Assembly (NCBI GenBank): GCA_023663725.1
Contig: JAMPGX010000002.1
Location: 44,572-108,571 of the forward strand
DNA length: 64,000 nucleotides
Direction: 5' to 3'
Source of the DNA: a bacterium
GTDB lineage: Bacteria; Bacillota; Clostridia; Lachnospirales; Lachnospiraceae
Shown here in pieces: positions 17,126 to 26,451 of this stretch. Every line of letters begins with the position of its first letter. Positions within the stretch are counted from its first letter, which is position 1. Both the position numbers and the translations under genes were made by a program. The notes below the pieces were generated by a model. That model was given only the letters and a program-made list of their open reading frames with translations, did not search any database and was not told where the DNA came from.

Positions 17126-18418
17126 ATGAGGGAACAGGAGTTAATCGTATATCGCGGGCTGGAGGGAGAGAAGCTCCTCTATGATGTGACATGGCTCATG
17201 GAGCATTATGACGACGCATATTACAATCGAGAAGACTTGGCGGCGCTGATGTACCAGTGTATTCATGGCCTTATCGAGCAGGCCGGCAGTTATGGCTTCC
17301 ACGGCAATCTATGGCACTGTTATCTGGCCAATCTGCTGGTAAACAATGAGAACAGCTACAGCTGTGGCTGTGAGCTCAGAGGGGAGATAGAGGGGACAAT
17401 CAATCGGGCCGCGCTTCATGATATTGGTATTTTTAAGGAGTTCTATGATTATGATTTTACTCCTATGATGGATACATTGCGGGTGCCGGAGTGGGCGATG
17501 GTGGAGGAGTATATCAGCAGCAAGCGGGAGAGCAAGGTATACAATATGCGTATCTGTGCCCGTATCTGTGAGTTGGCGGAGCATTTCTGCCAGAATGCAA
17601 CCGCGGAGGAGATGAAGGATACTCTGACCCAGTTCTACAGGGAGTACGGCGTGGGCAAATTCGGCCTGCACAAGTCGTTTCGAATCTATCATGACGAGCA
17701 GGGTCATGTCGAGATACGACCTATCCTGAATATAGCCCATGTCCACCTGAACGATCTGGTGGGCTATGAGCAGCCGAAGAGGAAGCTGGTGGACAATACG
17801 GAGGCGTTTGTGGCGGGGCGCAGGGCCAACAACTGCCTGCTCTTTGGCGACGCGGGAACAGGCAAATCCTCGTGCATCAAGGCCATCGCCAACGCCTACT
17901 ATGACAGGGGGCTGCGGATCATCGAGATATACAGGCATCAGTTTCAGGACCTGCAGGAATGTATCAGCCAGATTAAGAACCGGAACTATAAATTCATCAT
18001 CTACATGGATGATCTGAGCTTTGAGGAGCATGAGACGGAGTACAAATATCTGAAGGCCGTGATCGAGGGCGGCCTGGAGAAGAAGCCGGAGAATATCCTG
18101 ATCTATGCAACCTCCAACCGGCGCCATCTGATTCGGGAGAACTACAGCGACAAGGAGGAGCTACGGCAGGACATGCATACGAGCGATACGGTCCAGGAGA
18201 AGCTCTCCCTGGTGTACCGCTTCGGCGTGACGATATACTTTGGCTCGCCAACTCCCAGAGAATTTCAGAATATAGTGCTTGCGCTGGCCGAGCGTCAGGG
18301 CGTGGAGATGAGTCGGGAGGAATTGCTGGCCGAAGCCAACAAATGGGAGCTGGCTCACAGCGGATTGTCAGGGCGGAGCGCACAGCAGTTTATTGATTAT
18401 CTGCTTGGGCAGCAGTAA
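17126..18418 (+). CDS. AAA ATPase, DUF815 family
   Basis: A 430-residue protein. The C-terminal half is an AAA+ ATPase of the DUF815 type: Walker A FGDAGTGKSS near residue 240, Walker B FIIYMDDLSFEE near 292, ATSNRRHLI (sensor 1) near 330, and a lid with RFGVTIYFGSP. The N-terminal half (to about 195) is helical and unassigned. Members are common in Clostridia with no proven role. It is followed within 20 bp by ppx and ppk1, so it may be co-expressed with polyphosphate metabolism. Confidence 0.8.
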   Translation: MREQELIVYRGLEGEKLLYDVTWLMEHYDDAYYNREDLAALMYQCIHGLIEQAGSYGFHGNLWHCYLANLLVNNENSYSCGCELRGEIEGTINRAALHDIGIFKEFYDYDFTPMMDTLRVPEWAMVEEYISSKRESKVYNMRICARICELAEHFCQNATAEEMKDTLTQFYREYGVGKFGLHKSFRIYHDEQGHVEIRPILNIAHVHLNDLVGYEQPKRKLVDNTEAFVAGRRANNCLLFGDAGTGKSSCIKAIANAYYDRGLRIIEIYRHQFQDLQECISQIKNRNYKFIIYMDDLSFEEHETEYKYLKAVIEGGLEKKPENILIYATSNRRHLIRENYSDKEELRQDMHTSDTVQEKLSLVYRFGVTIYFGSPTPREFQNIVLALAERQGVEMSREELLAEANKWELAHSGLSGRSAQQFIDYLLGQQ

Positions 18419-18437
18419 TCGCGAAAGGAGAATGGAT

Positions 18438-19988
18438 ATGGCCGTAAAAACATTTGCAGCGATTGATGTGGGGAGCTTTGAGTTGTCCATGAAAATATTT
18501 GAATTCTCCGGTAAAAGTCAGGGACGGGTCATCGAACATATCCGTCAGAGGGTCGATCTGGGAACCGATACTTACGGCAGCGGCAAGATCAGTCATGACA
18601 AGATGGATGAATTGTGCAGGGTGTTGTCGGAATTTGCCCAAATCATGGATTCCTATAAGGTGACAAATTATCGCGCCTATGGCACCAGCGCCATCCGAGA
18701 GACCAAGAATACAGGGATTGTGCTGGATCAGATTCGTCAGCGCACTGGTATTAAGGTGGAGGTGCTCAGCAATTCCGAACAGCGTTTTCTGGATTACAAG
18801 GCTGTGGCTCTCAGGGGGGAGACTTTTCGCTCTGTGATCGAGGAGGGAACGGCCATCGTGGATATCGGCGGTGGCAGCATACAGATCTCTCTGTTTGACA
18901 ACGATACGCTGGTGTCCACCCAGAATCTGCGCATCGGCGTGCTGAGGCTGCAGGAGCTGCTGCACCATATGAATACGCGCAGCAGCCAGAGGGAAGAGCT
19001 GATCGACGAGATTGTCAGCGCGCAGCTGGCGACCTATAAGAAGCTCTATTTGAAGGATCGGGAGATCAAAACCATTATAGTGGTGGACGATTATCTGTCC
19101 GTGTGGGTGGGCAAAAAAGCGGCCAGCGCGGGGCGGAAGAACGAGCTGGTGAATCTGGGGGATTACGAGCAGTTTGTCCAGCAGCTGCGCACCAGGCCCA
19201 TGGTGGAGATCATCAGGATGCTGGATATACCGGAGGAGGCGGTTAATCTCACCTTTATCAGCGCCTGTATCATGAAACGCATTATGAAGCTGACGGGGGC
19301 GCAGCAGATCTGGGCGCCGGGAGTCACGCTCAGCGACGGAATGGCCTATGAATATGCCCAGCAGAATAAGCTCCTGCAGGGCGAGCATGATTTCAACCGC
19401 GATATTCTGGCCTGCGCCATGAATATCAGCAAGCGCTACCAGGGCAGCCGCAAGCGGGCGGAGACATTGGAAAATATAGCTCTCACGATCTTTGACAGCA
19501 TGAAGAAGGTTCACGGTCTGGGCAAGCGGGAGCGGCTGTATCTGCAGTTGGCGGCGCTGCTCCATGATTGCGGCAAATACATCAGCATGGTGAATATCGG
19601 AGAGACCTCGTATCAGATTATCATGGCAACGGAGATGATCGGCCTGTCGCATCTGGAGAGAGAGACTGTGGCCAGCGTGGTGCGGTTCAATCACACGCCG
19701 TTCATCTACTTTAATCAGATGAGGTCGGCGGAGTCCGTTCTGACGGAGGAGGCCTATCTGACGATAGCGAAGCTGACAGCGATCCTGAGATTGGCCAACG
19801 CACTTGACAGGAGCCATAAGCAGAAGCTCAAGGAGGTCAAGGCGACGCTCAAGGAGGAGCAACTTGTGCTGATGGTGGAGACCCCTGAGGACATCACATT
19901 GGAGCGGGGAATCTTTGAAGACAGGGCGGATTTCTTCCAGGAGGTATTCAGCGTTCAGCCGATCCTCAAACAGAAGAAGCCCATGTGA
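18438..19988 (+). CDS. ppx: Ppx/GppA exopolyphosphatase with C-terminal HD-type domain
   Basis: A 516-residue protein. Residues 1-300 are the ASKHA-fold Ppx/GppA phosphatase (AAIDVGSFELSMKIFEF, YGTSAIRETKN, IVDIGGGSIQISLF with the phosphate-binding loop). Residues of about 320-500 are an HD-like helical domain (LAALLHDCGKYIS, VVRFNHTP). It should release phosphate from polyphosphate or the pentaphosphate of (p)ppGpp. Start: the ATG at 18438, 7 bases after AAGGAG; an ATG at 18432 is too close. ppk1 starts 14 bp after its stop, giving a synthesis/degradation pair in one operon. Confidence 0.9.
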   Translation: MAVKTFAAIDVGSFELSMKIFEFSGKSQGRVIEHIRQRVDLGTDTYGSGKISHDKMDELCRVLSEFAQIMDSYKVTNYRAYGTSAIRETKNTGIVLDQIRQRTGIKVEVLSNSEQRFLDYKAVALRGETFRSVIEEGTAIVDIGGGSIQISLFDNDTLVSTQNLRIGVLRLQELLHHMNTRSSQREELIDEIVSAQLATYKKLYLKDREIKTIIVVDDYLSVWVGKKAASAGRKNELVNLGDYEQFVQQLRTRPMVEIIRMLDIPEEAVNLTFISACIMKRIMKLTGAQQIWAPGVTLSDGMAYEYAQQNKLLQGEHDFNRDILACAMNISKRYQGSRKRAETLENIALTIFDSMKKVHGLGKRERLYLQLAALLHDCGKYISMVNIGETSYQIIMATEMIGLSHLERETVASVVRFNHTPFIYFNQMRSAESVLTEEAYLTIAKLTAILRLANALDRSHKQKLKEVKATLKEEQLVLMVETPEDITLERGIFEDRADFFQEVFSVQPILKQKKPM

Positions 19989-20002
19989 GGATGGAGGTAA
20001 TT

Positions 20003-22144
20003 ATGGCAGAGACAGATTTTACGAATCCGAAATACTACAGCAACAGGGAGCTGAGCTGGATTCTGTTTAACCACAGGGTTCTCAGCGAAGCCAGAGATAA
20101 GGGTAATCCGCTGTTTGAGAGATTGAAATTCCTGAGTATCACCGCATCCAATCTGGATGAATTTTTCATGGTGCGGGTGGCGTCATTGAAGGATATGGTG
20201 AACGCGGGGTACAGCAAGAAGGATATTGCCGGAATGACGGCTCAGGAGCAGCTCGAGAAGATAGACACGGCGATTCACGACCTGGTTGGCCTGCAGTATT
20301 CCACCTACAATCGAAGCCTGTTGCCGCTGTTGGAGAAAAACGGACTGTCCGTAATCCGCCAGCATGAGCAGCTGTCGGCGGCAGAGGCGGATTACCTTGA
20401 TCGGTATTTTGAGGAGAACATATATCCGGTGTTGACACCCATGGCGGTGGACTCCTCTCGGCCATTTCCGCTGATACGGAACAAATCCCTGAATATTGGC
20501 GCTCTGGTGGAAAAAAAGCACAAGCCGGAGGAGCTGGAGTTTGCCACAGTGCAGGTGCCCAGCGTACTGCCCAGGATCGTACAGCTACCCAGAGAGGTGG
20601 AGGAGGGGAAGGAAGGCCCGCTGAAGGTAATCCTGCTGGAGGAGGTCATAGAGCGGAATATCCATAAACTGTTTCTGAATTATAATGTGATCTGCGCCCA
20701 TCCCTTCCGGATCATGCGCAATGCGGACTTGAGTATAGAGGAGGACGAGGCGGCAGATCTGCTCAAGGAGATAGAAAAGCAGCTGAAGAAGCGGCAGTGG
20801 GGTGAAGTGATCCGCCTGGAGGTGGAGAGCGATATCGACAAGAGACTGCTCAAAATCATCAAAAAGGAGCTGCATATGGGAGAGCGGAACCTGTATCTCA
20901 TAGACGGGCCGCTGGATCTGACTTTCCTGATGAAAATGTATGCTCTTGAAGGATTTGAAAAGCTGAAGGCCCCCAGGCATGAACCTCAGCAGGTTCCTCA
21001 ACTGCCAGCGGGATGCGATATTTTCGCGCAGATCAGGAAAGGAGATATTCTGCTTCACCATCCCTACCAGTCGTTTACGCCAGTGGTTGATTTCATCCGT
21101 CAGGCGGCCAGAGATCCACAGGTGTTGGCGATCAAACAGACTTTATACCGCGTCAGCGGTAACTCGCCGATCATCGCTGCGCTGGCTCAGGCTGCGGAGA
21201 ACGGTAAACAGGTCTCAGTGTTGGTGGAACTGAAGGCGCGTTTTGACGAGGAAAACAATATTGTGTGGGCCAAGATGCTGGAGAAGGCAGGCTGTCATGT
21301 GATCTATGGGCTGGTAGGGCTGAAAACGCACAGCAAGATCACGCTGGTGGTGCGCAGGGAGGAGGACGGGATCTGTCGCTATGTCCATCTGGGAACTGGC
21401 AATTACAATGACGCCACAGCCAAGCTGTACACGGATGTGGGGCTGCTGACCTGCAGCGAGATGATCGGGGAGGACGCCACGGCCGTGTTCAATATGCTCA
21501 GCGGTTATTCGGAACCGCTGGGTTGGAACAGGCTTTCCCTGGCGCCGCTGTGGTTGAAGGACAGGTTCCTGTATCTGATCCGCAGGGAGGCGGATCATGC
21601 GAGAGCCGGCAAGGAAGCGCATATTATCGCAAAGATGAATTCCCTGTGCGACAGGGATGTGATCGCGGCGCTGTACGAGGCCAGCTGCGCCAAGGTTAAG
21701 ATTGATCTGATCGTCAGAGGAATCTGTTGCCTTCAGACGGGTATACCTGGAGTCAGTGAGAATATTTCGGTGCGGTCTATTGTGGGAAATTTTCTGGAAC
21801 ACAGCAGGATTTTTTACTTCCGCAACGGAGATAACGAGGAGTATTACTGCGGCAGCGCGGACTGGATGCCACGCAATCTGGAGCGCAGGGTGGAAATCCT
21901 GTTCCCAGTGGAGGAGCCCGCGCTCAGACGGCAGCTGGCAGATATCCTGCGCACGCAGCTCAGGGACAATGTGAAGGCACATGTGCTGCAGCCGGACGGT
22001 GTCTATGTCAAGGTGGACCGGAGAGGCAAGGAGCGCATAAGCTCGCAGGAATATTTCAGCAGGGTGGCGAGGCGGGAAGCCAGGGAAGCGGGGCGAGAGC
22101 CGGTCAGCGAGGGCCGGAGATTCGTGCCGGAGACGCATCGTTAG
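20003..22144 (+). CDS. ppk1: Polyphosphate kinase 1
   Basis: A 713-residue PPK1 that polymerises the gamma-phosphate of ATP. The N-terminal domain begins YYSNRELSWILFNHRVLSEA, with LKFLSITASNLDEFFMVRV; the two PLD-like C-terminal domains contain KQTLYRVSGNSPI, the HLGTGNYNDATA loop with the phosphorylated His near residue 462, and SADWMPRNLERRVE. Full length. GGAGGT lies 4 bases before the ATG at 20003; earlier in-frame starts at 19985 and 19991 overlap ppx or the site. Confidence 0.95.
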   Translation: MAETDFTNPKYYSNRELSWILFNHRVLSEARDKGNPLFERLKFLSITASNLDEFFMVRVASLKDMVNAGYSKKDIAGMTAQEQLEKIDTAIHDLVGLQYSTYNRSLLPLLEKNGLSVIRQHEQLSAAEADYLDRYFEENIYPVLTPMAVDSSRPFPLIRNKSLNIGALVEKKHKPEELEFATVQVPSVLPRIVQLPREVEEGKEGPLKVILLEEVIERNIHKLFLNYNVICAHPFRIMRNADLSIEEDEAADLLKEIEKQLKKRQWGEVIRLEVESDIDKRLLKIIKKELHMGERNLYLIDGPLDLTFLMKMYALEGFEKLKAPRHEPQQVPQLPAGCDIFAQIRKGDILLHHPYQSFTPVVDFIRQAARDPQVLAIKQTLYRVSGNSPIIAALAQAAENGKQVSVLVELKARFDEENNIVWAKMLEKAGCHVIYGLVGLKTHSKITLVVRREEDGICRYVHLGTGNYNDATAKLYTDVGLLTCSEMIGEDATAVFNMLSGYSEPLGWNRLSLAPLWLKDRFLYLIRREADHARAGKEAHIIAKMNSLCDRDVIAALYEASCAKVKIDLIVRGICCLQTGIPGVSENISVRSIVGNFLEHSRIFYFRNGDNEEYYCGSADWMPRNLERRVEILFPVEEPALRRQLADILRTQLRDNVKAHVLQPDGVYVKVDRRGKERISSQEYFSRVARREAREAGREPVSEGRRFVPETHR

Positions 22145-22193
22145 CCATTCTGTGTGGAGAGGGCCGGAGCAGGGATTATTTTCAAAAAAAGGA

Positions 22194-22222
22194 TTGACAA
22201 AACATATTGTATGGCGTATAGT
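22194..22222 (+). promoter_or_regulatory. Promoter for maf
   Basis: TTGACA (22194-22199), a 17-bp spacer, TATAGT (22217-22222). The leader just downstream is a very AT-rich palindromic stretch (about 22232-22261). Confidence 0.75.
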
Positions 22223-22320
22223 ATGTTTAAGCCAATATTATATGCTATATAATATTATATAGACATGCAGAATATGTTTATAGAGGTGGTCTTAGGACAC
22301 ATGCTGCAGGGAGGATGTAC

Positions 22321-22935
22321 ATGAGAATCGTATTGGCGTCAGGTTCTCCCAGACGAAGGGAGCTTCTGGCAGGGCTGGGACTGGAGTACACGGTGCTGGT
22401 CAGCGGAGTGGAGGAGCATGTCACGAAGCGGGAACCTGCCGAGGTAGTGGAGGAGTTATCCGCGCAGAAGGCATATGACGTATTTCAGAGTCTGATTTCC
22501 GAGACATCTGGCGAGAAGCTGTCGCCTGGGGACGAACGGGAGGATATCCTGGTGATCGGGGCGGACACTATCGTGGCGGTGGACGGAGAGATACTGGGGA
22601 AGCCCGCGGATGAGAAGGAGGCGGCGCAGATGCTGGAGCGGCTGTCCGGCAGACGGCATCAGGTATATACAGGGGTGACGCTGCATGGCAACCGCCAGGG
22701 AGAGATTCTCAGACATACTTTTTACGAGTGTACCCAGGTAGAGTTTTATCCTATGACAGAGGAGGAGATCCTCTGGTATATTTCCACAGGAGAACCGATG
22801 GATAAGGCGGGAGCCTATGGGATACAGGGGATGGGAGGCCGTTTTGTGAGGGCGATTGAGGGCGACTACAACAATGTGGTAGGACTGCCTGTCGCCAGGC
22901 TGTATCAGGAACTCAAGGCGATGCATATTATATAG
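22321..22935 (+). CDS. maf: Maf-like nucleoside triphosphate pyrophosphatase
   Basis: A 204-residue house-cleaning enzyme that hydrolyses non-canonical or pyrimidine NTPs. Motifs: ASGSPRRRELLAGLG, SAQKAYDV, GADTIVAVDGEILGKP, GRRHQVYTGV, and DKAGAYGIQGMGGRFV, as in Maf/YhdE. A slightly longer insert after SAQKAYDV is seen (about 20 residues). The ATG at 22321 lies 7 bases after AGGGAGG; the ATG at 22315 is too close. It has its own promoter. Confidence 0.92.
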   Translation: MRIVLASGSPRRRELLAGLGLEYTVLVSGVEEHVTKREPAEVVEELSAQKAYDVFQSLISETSGEKLSPGDEREDILVIGADTIVAVDGEILGKPADEKEAAQMLERLSGRRHQVYTGVTLHGNRQGEILRHTFYECTQVEFYPMTEEEILWYISTGEPMDKAGAYGIQGMGGRFVRAIEGDYNNVVGLPVARLYQELKAMHII

Positions 22936-23035
22936 AATATTCCTTGTAAATACTTGACGGTGGGCATCAAAGGCGATATGATAGGGAAAAAGCATACTTC
23001 TTTTACTCACGTTGATCAAGAGGAGGATATATATT

Positions 23036-23299
23036 ATGCATGAGTACGATGATGCGGTATTGCAGTGCTTCCTGGATAATCAGTTGCAGTTGTTTCCTGA
23101 GAAGGTGGTGGAAAGTCTGGAGGAAGCGGAGGACTTTCTGGAGGAATGCATGGCTGTCGTGGTGGACAGCAGAGAAGAGGTGTTGAATTTCTTTGAGGAG
23201 GAGGGGCTTGATCTTGAAGGAGCCGATGAGGACGAGATTCTGGAAGCGGATGAGGTGTTCGATATCGGCGACGGAAGGTACCTTATTATAGAGGGGTAG
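23036..23299 (+). CDS. Small acidic protein, unknown
   Basis: An 87-residue, very acidic cytosolic protein (about one third Asp/Glu) with the pattern VESLEEAEDFLEECMAVVVD, then EEVLNFFEEEGLDLEG, ending FDIGDGRYLIIEG. No recognised family. A GAGGAGGA site precedes the ATG. It is 25 bp upstream of the zinc-ribbon gene and probably co-transcribed. Confidence 0.65.
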   Translation: MHEYDDAVLQCFLDNQLQLFPEKVVESLEEAEDFLEECMAVVVDSREEVLNFFEEEGLDLEGADEDEILEADEVFDIGDGRYLIIEG

Positions 23300-23324
23300 G
23301 ATTTCAAAAAAGGAGGAAGAAAGT

Positions 23325-23795
23325 ATGGATTTTCTGAACAAGGTAGGCAACACGATCAGCAGCAAGAGCAAGGATGTGACCAAGAAAGCAAAGGAGCTGG
23401 CGGAGATCGCCAAGCTGACAGGCAAGATCGTTGAGAAAGAGGAAGCGGTTAAGAGCGCATACATCGATCTGGGCAAGTATGTGTATGAGAGCCAGAAGGA
23501 GGACGCGCCGGAGGAGGTGGCGGAGAAGTTCGCCGTGATCGATGCCGCAGTGGAGGAGATCGAGCAGTTGAAGAGAGAGGTTCGCAAGCTTAAGGGCAGA
23601 CAGGAATGTCCGGATTGCGGCAAGGAAGTGGAATATGCTGCAGCATTCTGCAAATACTGTGGCGCCAAGCTGCCTGAGCCTGAGCCTGAAGAAGTGGTGG
23701 AAGAGGGCGAGGTCACGGAAGTGACTGAGGAGACAGTGGAAGAGGCAGCCGAGGCTGCTGAACCTGTCAAGGAAGCTGAGACAGAGGAAATCTAG
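23325..23795 (+). CDS. Coiled-coil protein with a zinc ribbon and acidic tail
   Basis: A 156-residue protein in three parts: a Lys/Glu-rich helical N-terminus with a likely coiled coil (about 15-95), a zinc ribbon with CPDCGKE and CKYCGAKL near residues 100-122, and a Glu/Val/Thr-rich tail of about 35 residues. No signal peptide. Zinc-ribbon proteins like this are common in Lachnospiraceae without a known function. Good AAAGGAGGAAG site upstream. Confidence 0.75.
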   Translation: MDFLNKVGNTISSKSKDVTKKAKELAEIAKLTGKIVEKEEAVKSAYIDLGKYVYESQKEDAPEEVAEKFAVIDAAVEEIEQLKREVRKLKGRQECPDCGKEVEYAAAFCKYCGAKLPEPEPEEVVEEGEVTEVTEETVEEAAEAAEPVKEAETEEI

Positions 23796-23888
23796 AGTAT
23801 AGTGAGTAAAATGCTCCAGATTACACGCTACTGGACAAAATGTGCGTTGAAGCGCATGCGGTTATGGCGTTATAAAAGTATCAGCACG

Positions 23889-23928
23889 AAGGGACTCCCC
23901 AATGCGTGTCATTGGGCGGGTCCCTTTT
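23889..23928. terminator. Strong terminator shared by convergent genes
   Basis: AAGGGAC...CCCAAT pairs with ATTGGG...GTCCCTT around a GCGTGTC loop and is followed by T residues on the plus strand. It overlaps the 3' end of the minus-strand PHP gene, whose stop is at 23909. Confidence 0.8.
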
Positions 23929-24784
23929 TCCATGCCTGTCGGATCTGTGTAAGCACCTCCTCCGGCACGAAGAGGCTACCGTAGCCGGTTCCCAGCTCCA
24001 GGCCGGGCTTGTTGGCTCCGTGGAAGTCTGAACCACCGCTGATCAGCAGGTCGTATTTCTGAGCCAGACGGCGGACCTGTCGCTCGTCACAGGCGTGATA
24101 TGTGCTGTAGAGGGCTTCGATGCCCATGAGCCCCGCGTCTTTCAATTCACCAACCAGAGTATCCAATCTCGCGTCGCTCATCCCATAGAGAATGGGATGG
24201 GCCAGGATGGGAAAGCCGCCTGCATCCAGAATCAGTGAGACGGCCTGAGCAGGGGTTATCTTTTCGCGGGGGATGTAACAGGGACAATGATCGCCGATAT
24301 ATCGTTCAAAGGCCTCAGTCATACTCTTGACATAGCCGTGCTCCAGCATATATTTTGCATAGTGTGCGCGGGTGATTACAGCGCCGGGATGAGCATTGCA
24401 TAGACTCTCGTAGGAGATGTCTATGCCCTCCTCCTGTAACAGCGAACACATCTTACGATTGCGGGTGTCCCGTGAGGCCACAAAATCCTGTAGATAATCC
24501 TGAAAACGGGGATCGCGGAATTCGATAAACAGGCCGACGATGTGAATATCCCGCCCCTGGTACTCGCTGGAGAGCTCGATACCGGGAATTACCTCGGGAA
24601 CGCTGTCGGCATCGGTCTGACTGTGCAGTTGACAGGCATAATGGATGGCCTCATCTAAGCCGTCCACGGTGTCGTGATCTGTCAGCGCAAAAGCGGTAAG
24701 CCCTTTCTCTCTGGCATAATCCACCAGCTGGGTGGGGGTGAGGGTTCCGTCGGAACGGGTGGAATGTACATGTAAGTCTACCAT
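23909..24784 (-). CDS. PHP-domain phosphoesterase
   Basis: A 291-residue PHP-family metal-dependent phosphoesterase. Motifs: the start DLHVHSTRSDGTLTP (two metal His), ALTDHDTVDGLDEA, PGIELSSEYQGRDIHIVG, and HPILYG followed by GGSDFHGANKPG. The arrangement matches the YciV/RNase AM-type proteins that act on 3',5'-bisphosphate nucleotides or RNA 5' ends; exact substrate not provable here. An AAAGGG site precedes the start. It lies 29 bp downstream of the ABC-F gene, likely the same transcript. Confidence 0.87.
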   Translation of the reverse strand: MVDLHVHSTRSDGTLTPTQLVDYAREKGLTAFALTDHDTVDGLDEAIHYACQLHSQTDADSVPEVIPGIELSSEYQGRDIHIVGLFIEFRDPRFQDYLQDFVASRDTRNRKMCSLLQEEGIDISYESLCNAHPGAVITRAHYAKYMLEHGYVKSMTEAFERYIGDHCPCYIPREKITPAQAVSLILDAGGFPILAHPILYGMSDARLDTLVGELKDAGLMGIEALYSTYHACDERQVRRLAQKYDLLISGGSDFHGANKPGLELGTGYGSLFVPEEVLTQIRQAWKKGPAQ

Positions 24785-24813
24785 GTGTTTCCCTTTCTAT
24801 AAGAGTGGAGAAG

Positions 24814-26451
24814 TTACACTTCGTCATCCTCGCGATTGGCAGTGAAGACGGTACGCTTTCTGGCCATCTCATCGCTGGCCAGATACTCGTCATAGGTGGT
24901 GATCTTGTCAATCAGCTGGCCGCTGGGCAGGATCTCCATGATCCGGTTGGCCGTGGTCTGCACGAACTGGTGATCGTGGCAGGAGAACAGCACTACGCCG
25001 GGGAACTTGATCACACCGTTGTTCAGGGCCGTGATGGATTCCATGTCCAGGTGGTTGGTCGGCTCGTCAAAAATCAGGCAATTGGAGCCGCTGATCATCA
25101 TCTTTGACAACAGGCAGCGGACTTTCTCGCCGCCGGACAGTATTTTAACCTTCTTGACACCGTCCTCGCCCGCGAAGAGCATACGTCCCAGAAAGCCTCT
25201 CACATAGGTCACGTCCTTCACGGGGGAGTAGCCCGTGAGCCAGTCCACGATCGTCAGGTCATTGTCAAACTCATCCGTGTTGTCCTTGGGAAAATAGGCC
25301 TGGGAGGTGGTTACGCCCCACTTGTAGCTGCCCTCGTCCGGCTCCAGCTCGCCGGCCAGGATCTGAAACAGAGTGGTCTTGGCGATTTCGTTGCCGCCCA
25401 CAAAGGCGATCTTGTCCTCATGTCCCACGATGAAGGAGATGTCGTCCAGCACCTTTTCCCCGTTGACAGTCTTGGACAAATGCTCTACGCTCAGAACCTC
25501 GTTGCCGATCTCCCTGTCCGGACGGAAATCGATATAGGGATATTTTCTGCTGGAGGGCTTGATCTCATCCAACTCGATCTTCTCCAGGGCCCTCTTGCGG
25601 GAGGTGGCCTGCTTGGACTTGCTGGCGTTGGCGGAGAAACGGGAGATAAACTCCTGCAGCTCCTTGATCTTTTCCTCCTTCTTCTTGTTGGCTTCTTTCA
25701 TCTGCTTGATCAATAGCTGGCTGGACTCGTACCAGAAGTCGTAGTTTCCGGCGTATAGCTGAATCTTGCCGTAGTCGATATCGGCGGTGTGGGTGCAGAC
25801 TTTGTTGAGGAAGTAACGGTCGTGGGACACCACGATCACCGTGTTCTCAAAATTGATCAGAAATTCTTCCAGCCAGGCGATGGCGTCCAGATCGAGATGG
25901 TTGGTTGGCTCGTCCAGCAGCAGGATATCGGGGTTGCCAAACAGTGCCTTGGCCAGCAGCACCTTGACCTTGATATTGCTCTCCAGATTCTTCATCAGGG
26001 CGTAGTGGTGCTCCGTGTCGATGCCCAGGCCGTTGAGCAGCATGGCGGCGTTAGACTCCGCCTCCCATCCGTCCATCTCGGCGAATTCCGCCTCCAGCTC
26101 GCTGGCGCGGATGCCGTCCTCGTCGGAGAAATCCTCCTTGGCATAGATGGCGTCCTTCTCCTTCATGATCTGATACAGGCGCTCATTCCCCATGATAACG
26201 GTGTCCATAACCACATATTCGTCATATTTAAAATGATCCTGTTCCAGCACGGACAAGCGCTGGCCGGGGGTGACGACGATATCTCCGTTGGTGGTATCCA
26301 GAGCGCCCGAAAGTATTTTTAAAAAAGTGGATTTACCGGCGCCATTGGCCCCGATGAGACCGTAGCAGTTGCCCTCGGTAAATTTGATATTTACATCCTC
26401 GAACAGGGCCTTTTTGCCCACGCGATAGGTTACGTTGTTTGCACTAATCAT
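24814..26451 (-). CDS. ABC-F family ATPase, YkpA/YbiT type
   Basis: A 545-residue soluble protein with two ATPase domains and no membrane segment, a translation-associated ABC-F. First domain: Walker A GANGAGKST near residue 35, Walker B ILLLDEPTNHLD near 180. The linker contains KKKEEKIKELQEFISRFSAN. Second domain: Walker A position reads GGNEIAKTT, lacking the usual Gly before Lys, but Walker B (LIFDEPTNHLD) and signature (LSGGEKVR) are intact; this change is usual for YkpA-type members. The length and sequence fit that subfamily and not the antibiotic-resistance ABC-Fs with long linkers. Confidence 0.9.
   Translation of the reverse strand: MISANNVTYRVGKKALFEDVNIKFTEGNCYGLIGANGAGKSTFLKILSGALDTTNGDIVVTPGQRLSVLEQDHFKYDEYVVMDTVIMGNERLYQIMKEKDAIYAKEDFSDEDGIRASELEAEFAEMDGWEAESNAAMLLNGLGIDTEHHYALMKNLESNIKVKVLLAKALFGNPDILLLDEPTNHLDLDAIAWLEEFLINFENTVIVVSHDRYFLNKVCTHTADIDYGKIQLYAGNYDFWYESSQLLIKQMKEANKKKEEKIKELQEFISRFSANASKSKQATSRKRALEKIELDEIKPSSRKYPYIDFRPDREIGNEVLSVEHLSKTVNGEKVLDDISFIVGHEDKIAFVGGNEIAKTTLFQILAGELEPDEGSYKWGVTTSQAYFPKDNTDEFDNDLTIVDWLTGYSPVKDVTYVRGFLGRMLFAGEDGVKKVKILSGGEKVRCLLSKMMISGSNCLIFDEPTNHLDMESITALNNGVIKFPGVVLFSCHDHQFVQTTANRIMEILPSGQLIDKITTYDEYLASDEMARKRTVFTANREDDEV

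Noticed and set aside
18390..19862. 490-codon open frame opposite ppx
   Set aside because: Antisense shadow; composition is not protein-like and no ribosome binding site is present.
24814..26451. Reading the ABC-F protein as an antibiotic-resistance ribosomal protection factor
   Set aside because: The linker is short and the sequence follows the housekeeping YkpA/YbiT pattern.
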